Positions 54,944 through 64,000 of a stretch of DNA of 64,000 nt are shown piece after piece (the stretch's first letter is position 1; each line of letters opens with the position of its first letter). The notes under the pieces are model-generated. The model did no database searches, was not told the origin of the DNA, and was given only the letters and a program-made list of their open reading frames with translations. Source of the stretch: Batillaria attramentaria (lineage: Eukaryota; Mollusca; Gastropoda; Batillariidae); assembly GCA_018292915.2 (NCBI GenBank), contig JACVVK020000343.1:134501-198500 (forward strand), read 5' to 3'. The position numbers and the translations under genes were made by a program.

Positions 54944-55164
54944 TCCGGTCCCCCCTCTGAAGTAGTCCCCCGGGGGACCAATTCGTGGCAAAAACTGCTC
55001 TATAATGGTCCCCCCCTTAGACATCCAGCCTCGTTTTCGACTGGTCCCCCTGGGCGATTTTGGTCCCCCCTCGCATCCAAAGTAGGCCCCCTCTCGAACT
55101 GGTTCCCCCTCTTTTCTAACCAATGTAGAGCTATGTCAGTATTTATTTTTTAACTTTATTGTTA
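54944..55164. repeat. Ginger1 left terminal inverted repeat
   Basis: It starts tccggtcccccctctgaagt and includes gtcccccgggggaccaattc, ctggtccccctgggcgattt and aactttattgtta at its inner edge. Its reverse complement matches the right repeat with a few indels in C runs. Confidence 0.93.
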
Positions 55165-56035
55165 CAAAACTTTATTGTCCCCAAAAGCACAGGGCCATAG
55201 GAACATTTTTTTTTCTTTTTTTTTCCCGATTTATGTGCTTGTTGTTATTTTTGTGTGTGTGAGATATATTTGTTTGGTTGTTGGTTCTTGTTTCTTTCAG
55301 TTGTTTTTTTGCATTGGTTCTTTTTTTTTTGTTTTTGTTTATGAGATGGTTGTACCGAATACTAAACATTATTACTAGAATTTCAAACAATAAATAAATA
55401 AGTCAATCAATATTCTCTCTCTCTCTCTCTCTCTCTCTCCCCCCCCCCCCCCCCCCTCTCTATCTCTCTCTCTCTAGCAAAACCTGAAATAGACATTTAC
55501 GTTCTTTGACAAGAAAAACTTTATTTCAAAAGGTATGTCCAGTCAAACTGTGTCAAAGAAACAAGAAATGAAACAAGAAACAGTTAATGAATAGCAAAGA
55601 GTTGCAACAGAAATTGTTAACCAGAGCGCTGTGCACTTTATAACGCAACATAAATGTAAATTAATAAATTGTTAATCGCACATCTTGTCCTGAAATGAGC
55701 AAAATAATAACAATAGCAAAGTACAAAACAAACTTCTACCGTACTGTCTTTGCATGAACGTCATCGAATGCATGAAAGTCCACATTTCCTGTCAATTTTT
55801 TTTAAACTGGAAATAGCATTTAGAGAATAACATCAAAGACCAAGTATCTAATATTTTCTATACAACGCCATAGAAAAATATTTCTTCAAAATTAAGTAAG
55901 TGTCCATGACATGAAAACTAGTTGCCACCTTTGGCTTTCAGCGTAACTTCAAGTAGACAGTCAAGACTGAGTACCAGTGTCTCAAATCATGACGCCTTGA
56001 AACAACAAAAACAGCAGAAGACTAACAGTTCTGGT

Positions 56036-56425
56036 CTAAGGAGTGACACAAAAAACAGGAGCAAAGTGATGTCCAAGAGTCATTATATAAATTGCTCTGT
56101 CTGTTTTCAATGGGGCCGATTGCCAAACTGGCCCGTATTTCAGCCACCTAGGGTTGTCGGCCTGGAGCCTCTCTTGTGAACACATACACGGGCGTGTCCA
56201 AGAGGGTGGCTGCAGCAAATATCTCAACCTCGGTGGCCCAAGTACGGTCGTTTCTCATGTTTGATGTCGCGACGTAATTTTCACGTGCGCTCGTCTCCGT
56301 AGAAGCGTTTGTCATTCTTTTCAATCCAATCGCAAATGATATTTCGGAATTCCTTATATTTCGACTCAGTCCCCAAAACAACAAAGCTCACAGACCGGAA
56401 AAAACAATTCCCCATCTCCTTTTAC
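56036..56425 (-). pseudogene. OTU-like cysteine protease domain of the Ginger1 transposase
   Basis: The minus strand carries GDG at 56,411-56,419 followed, after one extra G, by NCFFRSVSFVVLG, together the OTU catalytic D-G-N-C motif. Then come DWIEKNDKRFYGDE, RENYVATSNMRNDRTWATEV (YIxxMxxxxxWG-like, with Trp and Glu), EIFAAATLLDTPVYVF, WLKYGPVW and the C-terminal HHFAPV with the catalytic His. A second frameshift separates DERT from the RENY block and a third precedes WLKYGP, so this copy is inactive. Confidence 0.82.
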
Positions 56426-56574
56426 GCTAACGCTATCGAGAGGTGTAGCCGTAATGTCAACTTCAACACTTTCCCTTGAGGGGTGTCGCCTGGAAAAGTC
56501 TGGGGAAATTCAAACTGGAGGCCCGATCCTTTTGCCAGGCACCATCAACGGGGTGGAACTTCATTCTCAATGGC

Positions 56575-56885
56575 GGCTGGCAAGAGGGGTCAGCCTGTGG
56601 ATGATAGGAGGGGTCAGCCTGTGGAGCATGGTGAGGGGTCAGCCTGTGGATGATAGGAGGGGTCAGCCTGTGGATGATAGGAGGGGTCAGCCTGTGGAGC
56701 ATGGGAGGGTCAGCCTGTGGAGTATGGGAGGGGTCAGCCTGTGGATGATAGGAGGGGTCCAGCCTGTGGAGCATGGGAGGGGTCAGCCTGTGGATGATAG
56801 GAGGGGTCAGCCTTGTGGAGCATGGGAGGGGTCAGCCTGTGGATGATAGGAGAGGTCAGCCTGGTGGAGCATGGGAGGGGTCAGC
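56575..56885 (-). repeat. Minisatellite in the transposase linker (about 24-25-bp units)
   Basis: Units alternate between aggggtcagcctgtggatga, tagg and aggggtcagcctgtggagca, tggg, with about 12-13 copies and occasional 1-bp indels. On the minus strand they encode a Pro/His/Ala/Asp-rich repeat of the type ADPSYHPQADPSHAPQ. The repeat continues from ..RTQDNADPSHAPP at the end of the integrase part. Confidence 0.92.
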
Positions 56886-57888
56886 GTTGTCCTGTGTACG
56901 ATCATGGAACAATTTGACGTTGCTGATATTGTAGAGATTCTTCAGTATTTTCCCACTTTTAGTGTTCTTCAGTGAAGTCGACCCTTCGGCAAACACACTT
57001 ATGACCTCATATGGCCCGACGAATCTTGGTTGCCATCTTGCCTCCCATTCTGTGTACTCGTGCAGCATTGATGATTAAGACTTTGTCTCCGATGCGGAAA
57101 CCCGTGGTCATATGCACGCCTGCTGTCATAGTACTCTTTCTGCTTCTTCTGCGCCCTTGAAATGTTTTCACCAATTTTGTTCTTGACTTCCTCGCTGAAT
57201 CCCCTTCATAGTGTCCATGATTTCTTCGTTCAGATCTTGCTCGTTGGCATCACCAGTGACGTCAAATGGTAGTTTTGCCCTGCTCCACCATACAATGCCA
57301 AAAAGGGTGAAAACTGTGTAGACTTGTGAACGGATGTTTCGGTAGGCGAACAGGGCTGCTGGCAAGAGTTCATCCCAATCATCATTGTCTGTGATCTTTA
57401 CCAAAGTGTCTTTGAGTGTTCCTATTGTCCCTCTCCCGTTGGCCGTTCGTCTCAGGGTGGTAGGCCGAAGAAATTGCGATGGTTGATATTGAAACGGTCG
57501 GTGAGAATATCAAGCGCAAAGTTAATGAACTCACGGCCTTGGTCAGTTATGAGGGAATCAAACGCGCCAAAGATGCAGATGGTTTCGTACATGAATCTGG
57601 CAACTTCCTCTGAAACTCTTGCACGGGATGGCCTTGGCAACGGGGAAACTTTGTAAAGTGGTCCTGTGAGGGCAACAATGTACTGGTTACCTCTGTCAGT
57701 GACCTGCAAAGGTTCCTATGATGTCCATTCCAACGATAGGCTCCACTTCTTTTTGGGCACTGGGATGGGGTTGAAGCGGTGCTGCTGGCTTCTTTCTGCA
57801 AGCGTTCATGTTCTGGCCACACACAGCATGATCTGCAGTAGTCTTCAACCTCCTGTTTCATTCCATGCCAGAAGTAACGCTCCAAGAC

Positions 57889-57990
57889 CTAGAGAGAAAA
57901 AAGAGTAATGAAATATTTATAAATACTATGTCTTAAAGATAACTGGTAGATAACAGTGTGTGTGTGTGTGTGGGGGGGGGGGGGTAGTGT

Positions 57991-58021
<31 letters not shown>

Positions 58022-58250
58022 CCAGCAAAGGAAATGTCTTCAATCCGGAAAATGTCCGTTATATACCGAAGACATCGGCTATACCGGAAAATTTACGTTA
58101 TATACGGAGTCATCGGATATAACGTCCACCAGGACAAAAGTGGCCGCTATATCCGATGTGTTGGTTATACCAGACATACCAGAAACACACAAAACCTCGT
58201 TCCCATTCTTAAAGCCTGTTAAAACTGGGAGTACAAAAACGGGTGCTCAC
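57889..58250 (-). other. Probable spliceosomal intron in the Ginger1 transposase
   Basis: On the minus strand, GHLGMNKTYKK ends at AAG/gtgagc and the reading resumes at ttttctctctag/GTCTTGGAGCG, giving KTYKK-VLERYFWHGM. The spacing is exactly that of an uninterrupted integrase zinc-binding domain. The intron contains GT and GA microsatellites and several near-repeats of taccggaaaa. Confidence 0.8.
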
Positions 58251-58590
58251 CTTCTTATAAGTCTTGTTCATCCCCAAATGTCCTCCGCTCACATAGTTGT
58301 CATGAAACTCTTGCAATATCTCTGGAACCTGGTTCCTCTTTGCCACGAGGATTCCGTCGTGGTAGAGCACATCCTCTCGAATTGTGTATTTTGCAGCAGT
58401 CTTTCTCAACTGTCTCTTTTTAACTTTAGTCACATCACGGTTTTTCCCCTTTCGCGGTCAGAGGGTAAGTGTGCCATTTTTTCAAATAGTTCAACACGTT
58501 GTCATACAGAGTGTCGTCCATGATGATTAGTCAATGAAAAACGAAGACTGGTTGACGGAATGAATTGTCGTGTACTTATAATTATAGGCA

Positions 58591-58672
58591 TGTTTGACAC
58601 GAGTCACGTGACGTGTCAAGAAGCGTGGCGATGTTTGACACGAGTCACGTGACGTGTCAAGAAGCGTGGCGA
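58591..58672. promoter_or_regulatory. Tandem 41-bp unit with CACGTG-centred palindrome
   Basis: The 26-bp near-palindrome ttgacacgagtcacgtgacg, tgtcaa occurs at 58,594-58,619 and again at 58,635-58,660. It lies 73-139 bp upstream of the transposase ATG. CACGTG is an E-box, so it could be a promoter element of the transposon; this is an inference. Confidence 0.45.
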
Positions 58673-58710
58673 CCGTTTTCTCATCCCACAAAAAAAAAAA
58701 AAAGAGAAAA

Positions 58711-58893
58711 CAAATCTAAACTTTTAAAAGTGATTTAACTTCGTAGATTTGCCGTTCTATGGTAGCCTATACTTTTGTTTTTAGTGGCGACCGTTTTCTC
58801 ATCCCACAAAAAAAAGAGAAAATAAAAACAAAGTATAGGCTACATAGAACGGCAAATCTACGAAGTTAAATCACTTTTAAAAGTTTAGATTTG
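58711..58893. repeat. Long hairpin in the Ginger1 5' region
   Basis: The arm caaatctaaacttttaaaag, tgatttaacttcgtagattt at 58,711-58,782 is repeated inverted at 58,823-58,893 with very few differences (about 70 bp each). The loop of about 40 nt repeats gtggcgaccgttttctcatc, which also stands just outside the hairpin. Confidence 0.92.
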
Positions 58894-58981
58894 ACACTGT
58901 AACCTTGACCCAGTTTCAAAGATCATCTTGAATAACATCTCTGTACAAAATATGAAAATAATTATACATATAACGAAAGAG

Positions 58982-58982
<1 letters not shown>

Positions 58983-59032
<50 letters not shown>

Positions 59033-59064
59033 GTGTGTGTGTGTGTGTGTGTGTTTGCGTGCGT
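58983..59064. repeat. (GT)n microsatellite inside Ginger1
   Basis: A GT tract with one interruption, continuing into GCGT and AGTG units to about 59,105 and GA units to 59,218. Confidence 0.97.
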
Positions 59065-59262
59065 GCGTGCGTGAGTGAGTGTGCACGCGTGCGTGAGTGC
59101 GTGCATAATGTCGTGTTGTGGGGTGTGTGTTTGAGAGATGGGGGGAGGAGAGAAAGTGTGGGGGGCGAGAGACGAGAGAGAGAGAGAGATGAGAGAGACG
59201 AGAGAGAGAGAGAGAAGTGAGAGAGATCCAGAGTCACGTTTTCTACTGAGTTGACACACACT

Positions 59263-59475
59263 ATAACAATAAAGTTAAAAATAAATACTGGACTACATTG
59301 GTTAGAAAAGAGGGGGACCCCTTCGAGAGGGGGCCTATTTTGGATGCGAGGGGGGACCAAAATCGCCCAGGGGGACCAGTCGAAAACGAGGCTGGATGTC
59401 TAAGGGGGGACCATTATAGAGCAGTTTTTGCCACGAATTGGTCCCCCGGGGGACTACTTCAGAGGGGGGACCGGA
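59263..59475. repeat. Ginger1 right terminal inverted repeat
   Basis: It starts ataacaataaagttaaaaat at its inner edge and ends cttcagaggggggaccgga, mirroring the left repeat. Its open frames on both strands are shadows. Confidence 0.93.
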
Positions 59476-59479
59476 CCGG
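59476..59479. repeat. CCGG target-site duplication, right
   Basis: The CCGG abuts the right inverted repeat. Because the repeats begin TCCGG/CCGGA, the exact boundary could shift by a few bases. Confidence 0.85.
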
Positions 59480-60177
59480 ATTCCTACACCGGCTACAATA
59501 ACAACAAAACAGACAAAATAACATGAAATATGGAGAAACAACTTTGTAGGACGGGGCCGTTCCTCCTTGTTTAATATCCTGTGGATCGTTCGTTTCTTTC
59601 GTGACCGGTGAAATCGTTCATTTCCCTGATGATCTACAGTTGTTATACCTCGAGGAAGCGGATTGAAATCTGAATACATCTGAATACATCTGCTGGTTCC
59701 GAACATCAGACGTTTGCAGGTGATTTCTCCAACAAACCTGCCAACCAACCAACCAGCCAACCTTCGGTTGTTGATGGGTTTTGTGCTATGATGATTTCGC
59801 TCATCGCACTTCATACTGACACTGATTTCAAAACACCTTAATTATCTTTAGTATGAAATGTAGTGTTATGTCTGTGCATCTTTAAATTAAATTGAAATTC
59901 TAGTGGACAAAAAAAAAAAAAAAAAAATCGGGAAAGAATGTTTTACATGCGCCCCAGGTAAAGGAAGGGGAGGAGGCGGCAACTTGGCACTCCTGAAATG
60001 GCTTCTGTACGGCTCGGTGTTTGCCCAGGGTTGCCTCCCCTTGTGTGACGGGCCAATTTTACAAATAGCCAGTCAACACTGGCGCGGGGCGGTCACTTTC
60101 CTGTGTTTGGACATCGGAAGACTGTCTGGTGTCGCTGTTCAAGCCAAGAGAGCCTCTGTCCACGGGCTCTACGATAC

Positions 60178-60285
<108 letters not shown>

Positions 60286-60537
60286 GGCGGGTGACCAATG
60301 GCTCAGTAGGCCAAAGAACACAAACACACGAGGTGTCAAAATGCCTATATGTTCCCTAATAGCCTCAGGCATCGTAGTCAACCCTAAAAATGCTGCAATC
60401 TACAAACAAAAATCATGCACAGACCATTCAAGGGCATGCACCTGACAGGAGTTTTAAAAAAAAATGGAGCGATGCTAGTCTAGTCTACTTTCTGTTTAGG
60501 CCAGAAAGCCGCTTCATCCAAATCTCCACTCGCGTCG

Positions 60538-60713
60538 GGGAGCCGGGGTGGCCGAATGGTAGAGCGCTGGACTTCTAATGCTCGGGTCGTGAGTTCGTAT
60601 CCCGGCTGGAGCCAAATATTTGTGCTGGCTTTTTCATCGTTGCCCCGTCTTTGATATCACCCGTTTGTGGTGGAAAAGGACGTTAAACCCCCAAACACCC
60701 ACTCCACCCACCC
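60538..60713 (+). mobile_element. SINE family A, young copy
   Basis: A full-length copy (gggagccggggtggccgaat ... aacacccactccacccacc) with a perfect 14-bp target-site duplication, ctccactcgcgtcg, at 60,524-60,537 and 60,714-60,727. Confidence 0.94.
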
Positions 60714-60919
60714 CTCCACTCGCGTCGCTTTTGCCACTCTCCGGCGCAAAAAGTTCCAACTTCACTGGCAGCTTGCACCTTGGGCTGCAAAGTACGAAAA
60801 TCACGCTTTTTCATGACAACAAAAATCATTACAAACTAGCACACTCGCCGACCAGGTTTCTCATACTATACACTGCACATGACCCCACGGGTAATTTGTG
60901 TCTTCACGCCACTAGGTAG

Positions 60920-61018
60920 CGCGTTCGACTTCAGAGTATGGTGCATTACTGAATGGCCATCACAGCTGTCACGGTGAAATGGGGGTTCGACCTTAGGTTC
61001 ACCTATGTTCAGAATGCC

Positions 61019-61050
<32 letters not shown>

Positions 61051-61617
61051 CTGATTCGATGTTTTTCCCTAACATATTAAACTTATTTTTTTGTCGAGAT
61101 TTGCTCACGCCAAAGGTCAGTATCAAACTACATAACTTAAACACGAGAAAATGTAACCTTCACCATTTCTTTTCCCGCTCCTCAAAATCTCCAGTTCTTT
61201 CTAGAAGCTGCTAGAAGATCCCAATATTCTCTGCCCTAGGCACCACCGATTCTCATCCTATGTCGTTTCCTATTTTCAGGTTTTTGTTGTTTTACTTTCA
61301 CATCTCCACTGAAAACATCTTCGCATGATCATCCCATTTCGGCGGTTAATGCGGTCGGTAGACAGCATCGCATGAACCACCATCACATATCGTGTTTCCC
61401 TCATTAACACGGCATCCGTGACAAAAGCACGGGATAAATAGACTATCAGCGATATGATGCCGTGCGAGGTGAAAAGTTAAGGACTATAGTTATAGTTTGT
61501 CATGCACTACAGCGCTACGTATGGATCAAGCGTGGATGGGTTCCAATGAGCGCTTCTTTGATTTCCCTGATTGTGTCCTATGCGTAATACAGGCATCAGC
61601 AACAACAACAACAACAC

Positions 61618-61648
<31 letters not shown>

Positions 61649-61763
61649 CACCACCACCATCACCAGTAAAAGGTTAGTATACGATGTCATTATTAGAAAA
61701 TAGAGTTGTGAGGTGTGCATCGTAAGTATATGATGAAAACTATGCCCGATGTGTCAGTTGCTT

Positions 61764-61809
<46 letters not shown>

Positions 61810-61821
61810 CACACACACACA

Positions 61822-61865
<44 letters not shown>

Positions 61866-62300
61866 CTTCTTCTGTACTGTCCTTCGCCCCAAGGTCCCTC
61901 CCCCAACCCACCCCTCGCTCGGTTGACAAAAACGATTCTGAGAAAGTGTATGGTCAGAGCTGTGAAAGTGACACAGTTTTTTTCTTATACCCATGAGCAA
62001 AGGAAACACTCGATCGCACCTGACAGTCCCTGACAAACCTCTTCCGTCATTAACTAAGCTACCTGAACAGACAGTATCTCTCTTCCTGAGATTGAAAACC
62101 ACTCGTTTGGCACGGCTCAGGAATGCACACCATAAAGGGAAAAAGAGAATCTGCTTTTAGTGTGTGATGCGCAAGGAAGGTAGGCACAAGGCAGATTCCT
62201 GGGTGCACATAAGGCGATGTCTGACATAGGTGCAACAGCATGGCAACAAAATGTTAGATGAACACTGGCCTGTTCAGCGCCGTCGATCGGAAAAAAGCAC
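60920..62300. other. No gene recognised; simple repeats
   Basis: It contains a GA tract at 61,019-61,045, CAA/CCA repeats at 61,598-61,660, and a CAA-CA-CGCA compound tract at 61,768-61,866. Confidence 0.6.
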
Positions 62301-62301
62301 C

Positions 62302-62464
62302 AACCATCCATCCATCCAGCTAGCCAGCCAACCAACCAACCAACCCACCAACCCACCAACCAACCAACCAACCCACCAGCCAGCCAGCCAACCAGCCAAC
62401 CAACCAACCAACCAACAAACCAGCCGACCAACCAACCAACCAACCAACCGGCCAACCAGCCACT
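62302..62464. repeat. (CCAA)n-type degenerate tetranucleotide repeat
   Basis: CCAA, CCAG and CCCA units repeat for about 160 bp. The long Trp/Gly/Val-rich open frames on the minus strand come from it. Confidence 0.95.
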
Positions 62465-63235
62465 GTCCATCCAATCATCCGACCAAGCAAAAGATAGAGG
62501 TTAAATCCTTGCACTACAATGATGATTGTAGTAGTCTTTGTGGCTATATAAACAGATAAAACAATAAAAGCTCACAGATTGATTGTTGCAGTAGAAGGCT
62601 GCCCGTCGATAGAACTTTCAGACAGAAAAAAACAAACAAAAAAACGGCTTAATGCCAAGTGCTGCCCTCTTGGACACTACGTCATTGTACAGGATTATTG
62701 TAGCATTAAGAGCGGGCTTAAAACTCGGTCGGATTTTTCTTTTCATATTTTCTCCGGAACTTTGGCAGCCGAGCGCTAAGCGAGGGCTTAACCTTCAATA
62801 GAGGTCGTATGGGAGGCGACGGATAGGGGAACGGCTCTGTATTATGACGTCAGCGGGCGAGTACACCGATGGGCCATTTCCCCGCCGGTCGTTTTGGCGA
62901 AGATTGATTCCTGCCATTTGCCGAGCCCAGAACGGAACCCGAAATTACTTTTGTCCGTCATTTAGACGCAGTGAAAGAGAGGTGAACGGTTCAAGATTGA
63001 GCTGTCTTTGATTTTACTCTACTATACGCCTCAGGGTTACAGAAGGTGAAGAGGAGAAAACCATGTGGTGCGCTGGACCTTCCCACCAAGTGGTGCACAG
63101 CTTGGGGTTTACTTCAGGCAGCATGGGACGATGGGTGCACAGGCAGAGAACCCGACAGTGCGTAATAAGAGTTTGATTATATAATTATCGTGTAGGAGGG
63201 AGAGGGCTCCGAGTGTGGGTGGGTTTGTGGGCGAT

Positions 63236-63460
63236 GCTTTGGAAATGTTCCGATCACAAAATTAAAAAAATAAATGCAATTCTAAATTCCTAAACTTAAA
63301 TAGCTGAGCTGACCCTTCGTGGTGTTAATGTGTTCGTGTCTAGTGTGTGTGAGAGAATGCGTGTGATTCACGTGAACGTGCGTGTTTGGGTTCAATTTGC
63401 GGCGCTTTGAGCCAGTTCAAGAAATTGGGTAAAGCGCCTAATTATTATTATTATTATTGA
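63236..63460 (+). mobile_element. SINE family B, 5'-truncated
   Basis: The copy starts at ttggaaatgttcc and contains aaatagctgagctgaccctt and gcggcgctttgagccagttc, and ends in (TTA)n; it lacks the tRNA head. Confidence 0.88.
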
Positions 63461-64000
63461 TGGGTAAGGGGGAGGGGGGGGGCAGTAGATTTAACCTGAG
63501 GCCTGTGCAAATTACAACTCTGTAGGGATCCAAACCGACAATCCTCAACAGAAGTCAAACCAAGGAACTATCCCCAGTGGACCAACATCTTGAGGAGTGT
63601 AACGAGGTTCGGTGTGCTGCAAAGTCAACATAATTTCCGATAAACAAAAAGACAAAAACGAATCTTCGATGGAAGAAACGGTGTCCTCAGCAAAAAAGCG
63701 AAAAAGGAAAATATCAGTAACGACACTAGCTTCCCGTCTGCTTGTTGCGGGGGTGGCCGCTACAGCGGAAATGTTTGAAAAGCAGCGAAAACTGCTCACA
63801 AGAGGGCTATAGACTCGTCGCGTGCCCAGAGACCCTGTAACCAAAGAAACGGTGTAAAACCATCGCCCGGTGGCAGCAAAATTGATAGGAGCAGTGGTAA
63901 AAGCGTCCTCTGAGGCGCAGTGTGGAGGCAGATCGCGTAAAAGCAAGTGAGAAAAATGTGTCTGCATTTGTTCAACTTTGGAAGCGAGAACGACTAGCAG
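63461..64000. other. No gene recognised at the right edge
   Basis: A 140-codon minus-strand frame (63,545-63,967) and a 66-codon plus-strand frame (63,612-63,812) with a basic KKRKRK stretch overlap each other. Neither shows a family signature. Confidence 0.4.

Larger units (their letters stand above)
56036..58521 (-). pseudogene. Ginger1 transposase with OTU domain (frameshifted)
   Basis: The start ATG at 58,521 opens MDDTLYDNVLNYLKKWHTYP, which contains the YP-type N-terminal motif. A 1-base frameshift near 58,437-58,449 separates it from the zinc-binding domain (LYHDGILV, NYVSGGHLGMNKTYKK). After a 362-bp intron come YFWHGMKQEVEDYCRSC (second zinc half), GMDIIG (first catalytic Asp), SLITDQGREF (second Asp), a HPETNGQRER-type block (catalytic Glu), a LLPAALFAYR block and the GPY motif PRFVGPYEV near 57,025. 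A repeat-expanded Pro-rich linker follows, then the OTU domain ending at a stop at 56,036-56,038. At least six small indels break the frame. The protein would cut and paste the element; the OTU domain resembles deubiquitinating cysteine proteases. Confidence 0.9.
54944..59475 (-). mobile_element. Ginger1 DNA transposon (about 4.5 kb, complete ends)
   Basis: Terminal inverted repeats lie at 54,944-55,164 and 59,263-59,475, and CCGG lies immediately outside each (54,940-54,943 and 59,476-59,479). The published hallmarks of Ginger1 are 40-270-bp inverted repeats, CCGG or CCGT target duplications, a Gypsy-type integrase transposase with GPY motif, and an OTU or Ulp1 protease domain. All of these except Ulp1 are seen here. 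The transposase is on the minus strand, so its 5' end faces the right repeat. Several frameshifts mean that this copy is not autonomous. Confidence 0.92.

Noticed and set aside
56454..56846. 130-codon plus-strand frame with a Gly/Gln/Pro/Val repeat
   Set aside because: It is the antisense reading of the minisatellite in the Ginger1 transposase linker.
56036..58521. Initial reading of the 56-58.5 kb integrase as an LTR retrotransposon
   Set aside because: No gag, protease, reverse transcriptase or LTRs are present. The inverted repeats, CCGG flanks and OTU domain point to Ginger1 instead.
62117..62559. Trp/Gly/Val-rich or Asn/Gln/Pro-rich open frames
   Set aside because: They are products of the CCAA-type tetranucleotide repeat.

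Overview
This is eukaryotic nuclear DNA, most likely from a mollusc and probably a gastropod. The support is spliced coding sequence with GT-AG introns of up to about 8 kb, very dense CA/GT/CT microsatellites, tRNA-derived SINEs, a Penelope-like retroelement, a Ginger1-type DNA transposon, and the AAGGGAnnnAACT-like motifs that I associate with mollusc genomes. The species cannot be fixed from the sequence alone. There is no prokaryotic gene content, no CRISPR array and no rRNA.

Left and middle (about 3.7-36.6 kb): one host gene dominates. Sixteen minus-strand exons, read from 36,588 down to 3,737, join in perfect codon phase into about 675 residues of a myosin motor head. They run from the N-terminal motor segment through the P-loop, switch I, switch II, relay, loop 2 and the actin-binding/SH helices to the converter. 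All 15 internal junctions have GT-AG introns with matching phase. Coding sequence is about 2.0 kb of a 33-kb span. The 5' exons (above 36.6 kb) and the neck/tail exons (below 3.7 kb) were not found. The class is unconventional; class III- or XVI-like is possible but unresolved. The introns hold minisatellites (43, 47 and 51 bp units), microsatellites, SINE insertions and small inverted-repeat elements.

36.6-52 kb: no gene that I can support. It holds a G-rich tract, SINE copies, a C/G-rich MITE at 42.07-42.60 kb, a strong 132-nt hairpin at 44.1 kb, and two adjacent copies of a second SINE family at 49.6-50.4 kb.

52.8-53.8 kb: remnants of a Penelope-like element. A GIY-YIG endonuclease domain on the minus strand is flanked by two inverted copies of a terminal segment, each carrying a hammerhead-ribozyme-like core.

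54.94-59.48 kb: a structurally complete but frameshifted Ginger1 DNA transposon. It has about 215-bp terminal inverted repeats, CCGG on both sides, and a minus-strand transposase with a YP motif, zinc-binding domain, DDE integrase core, GPY motif and C-terminal OTU protease domain. A 362-bp GT-AG intron lies inside the zinc-binding region, and a minisatellite is expanded within the linker before the OTU domain. The element's 5' region carries a 70-bp-arm hairpin and a duplicated CACGTG-centred palindrome.

59.5-64 kb: microsatellites, one young SINE with a perfect 14-bp target-site duplication, and one SINE fragment; nothing else recognised.
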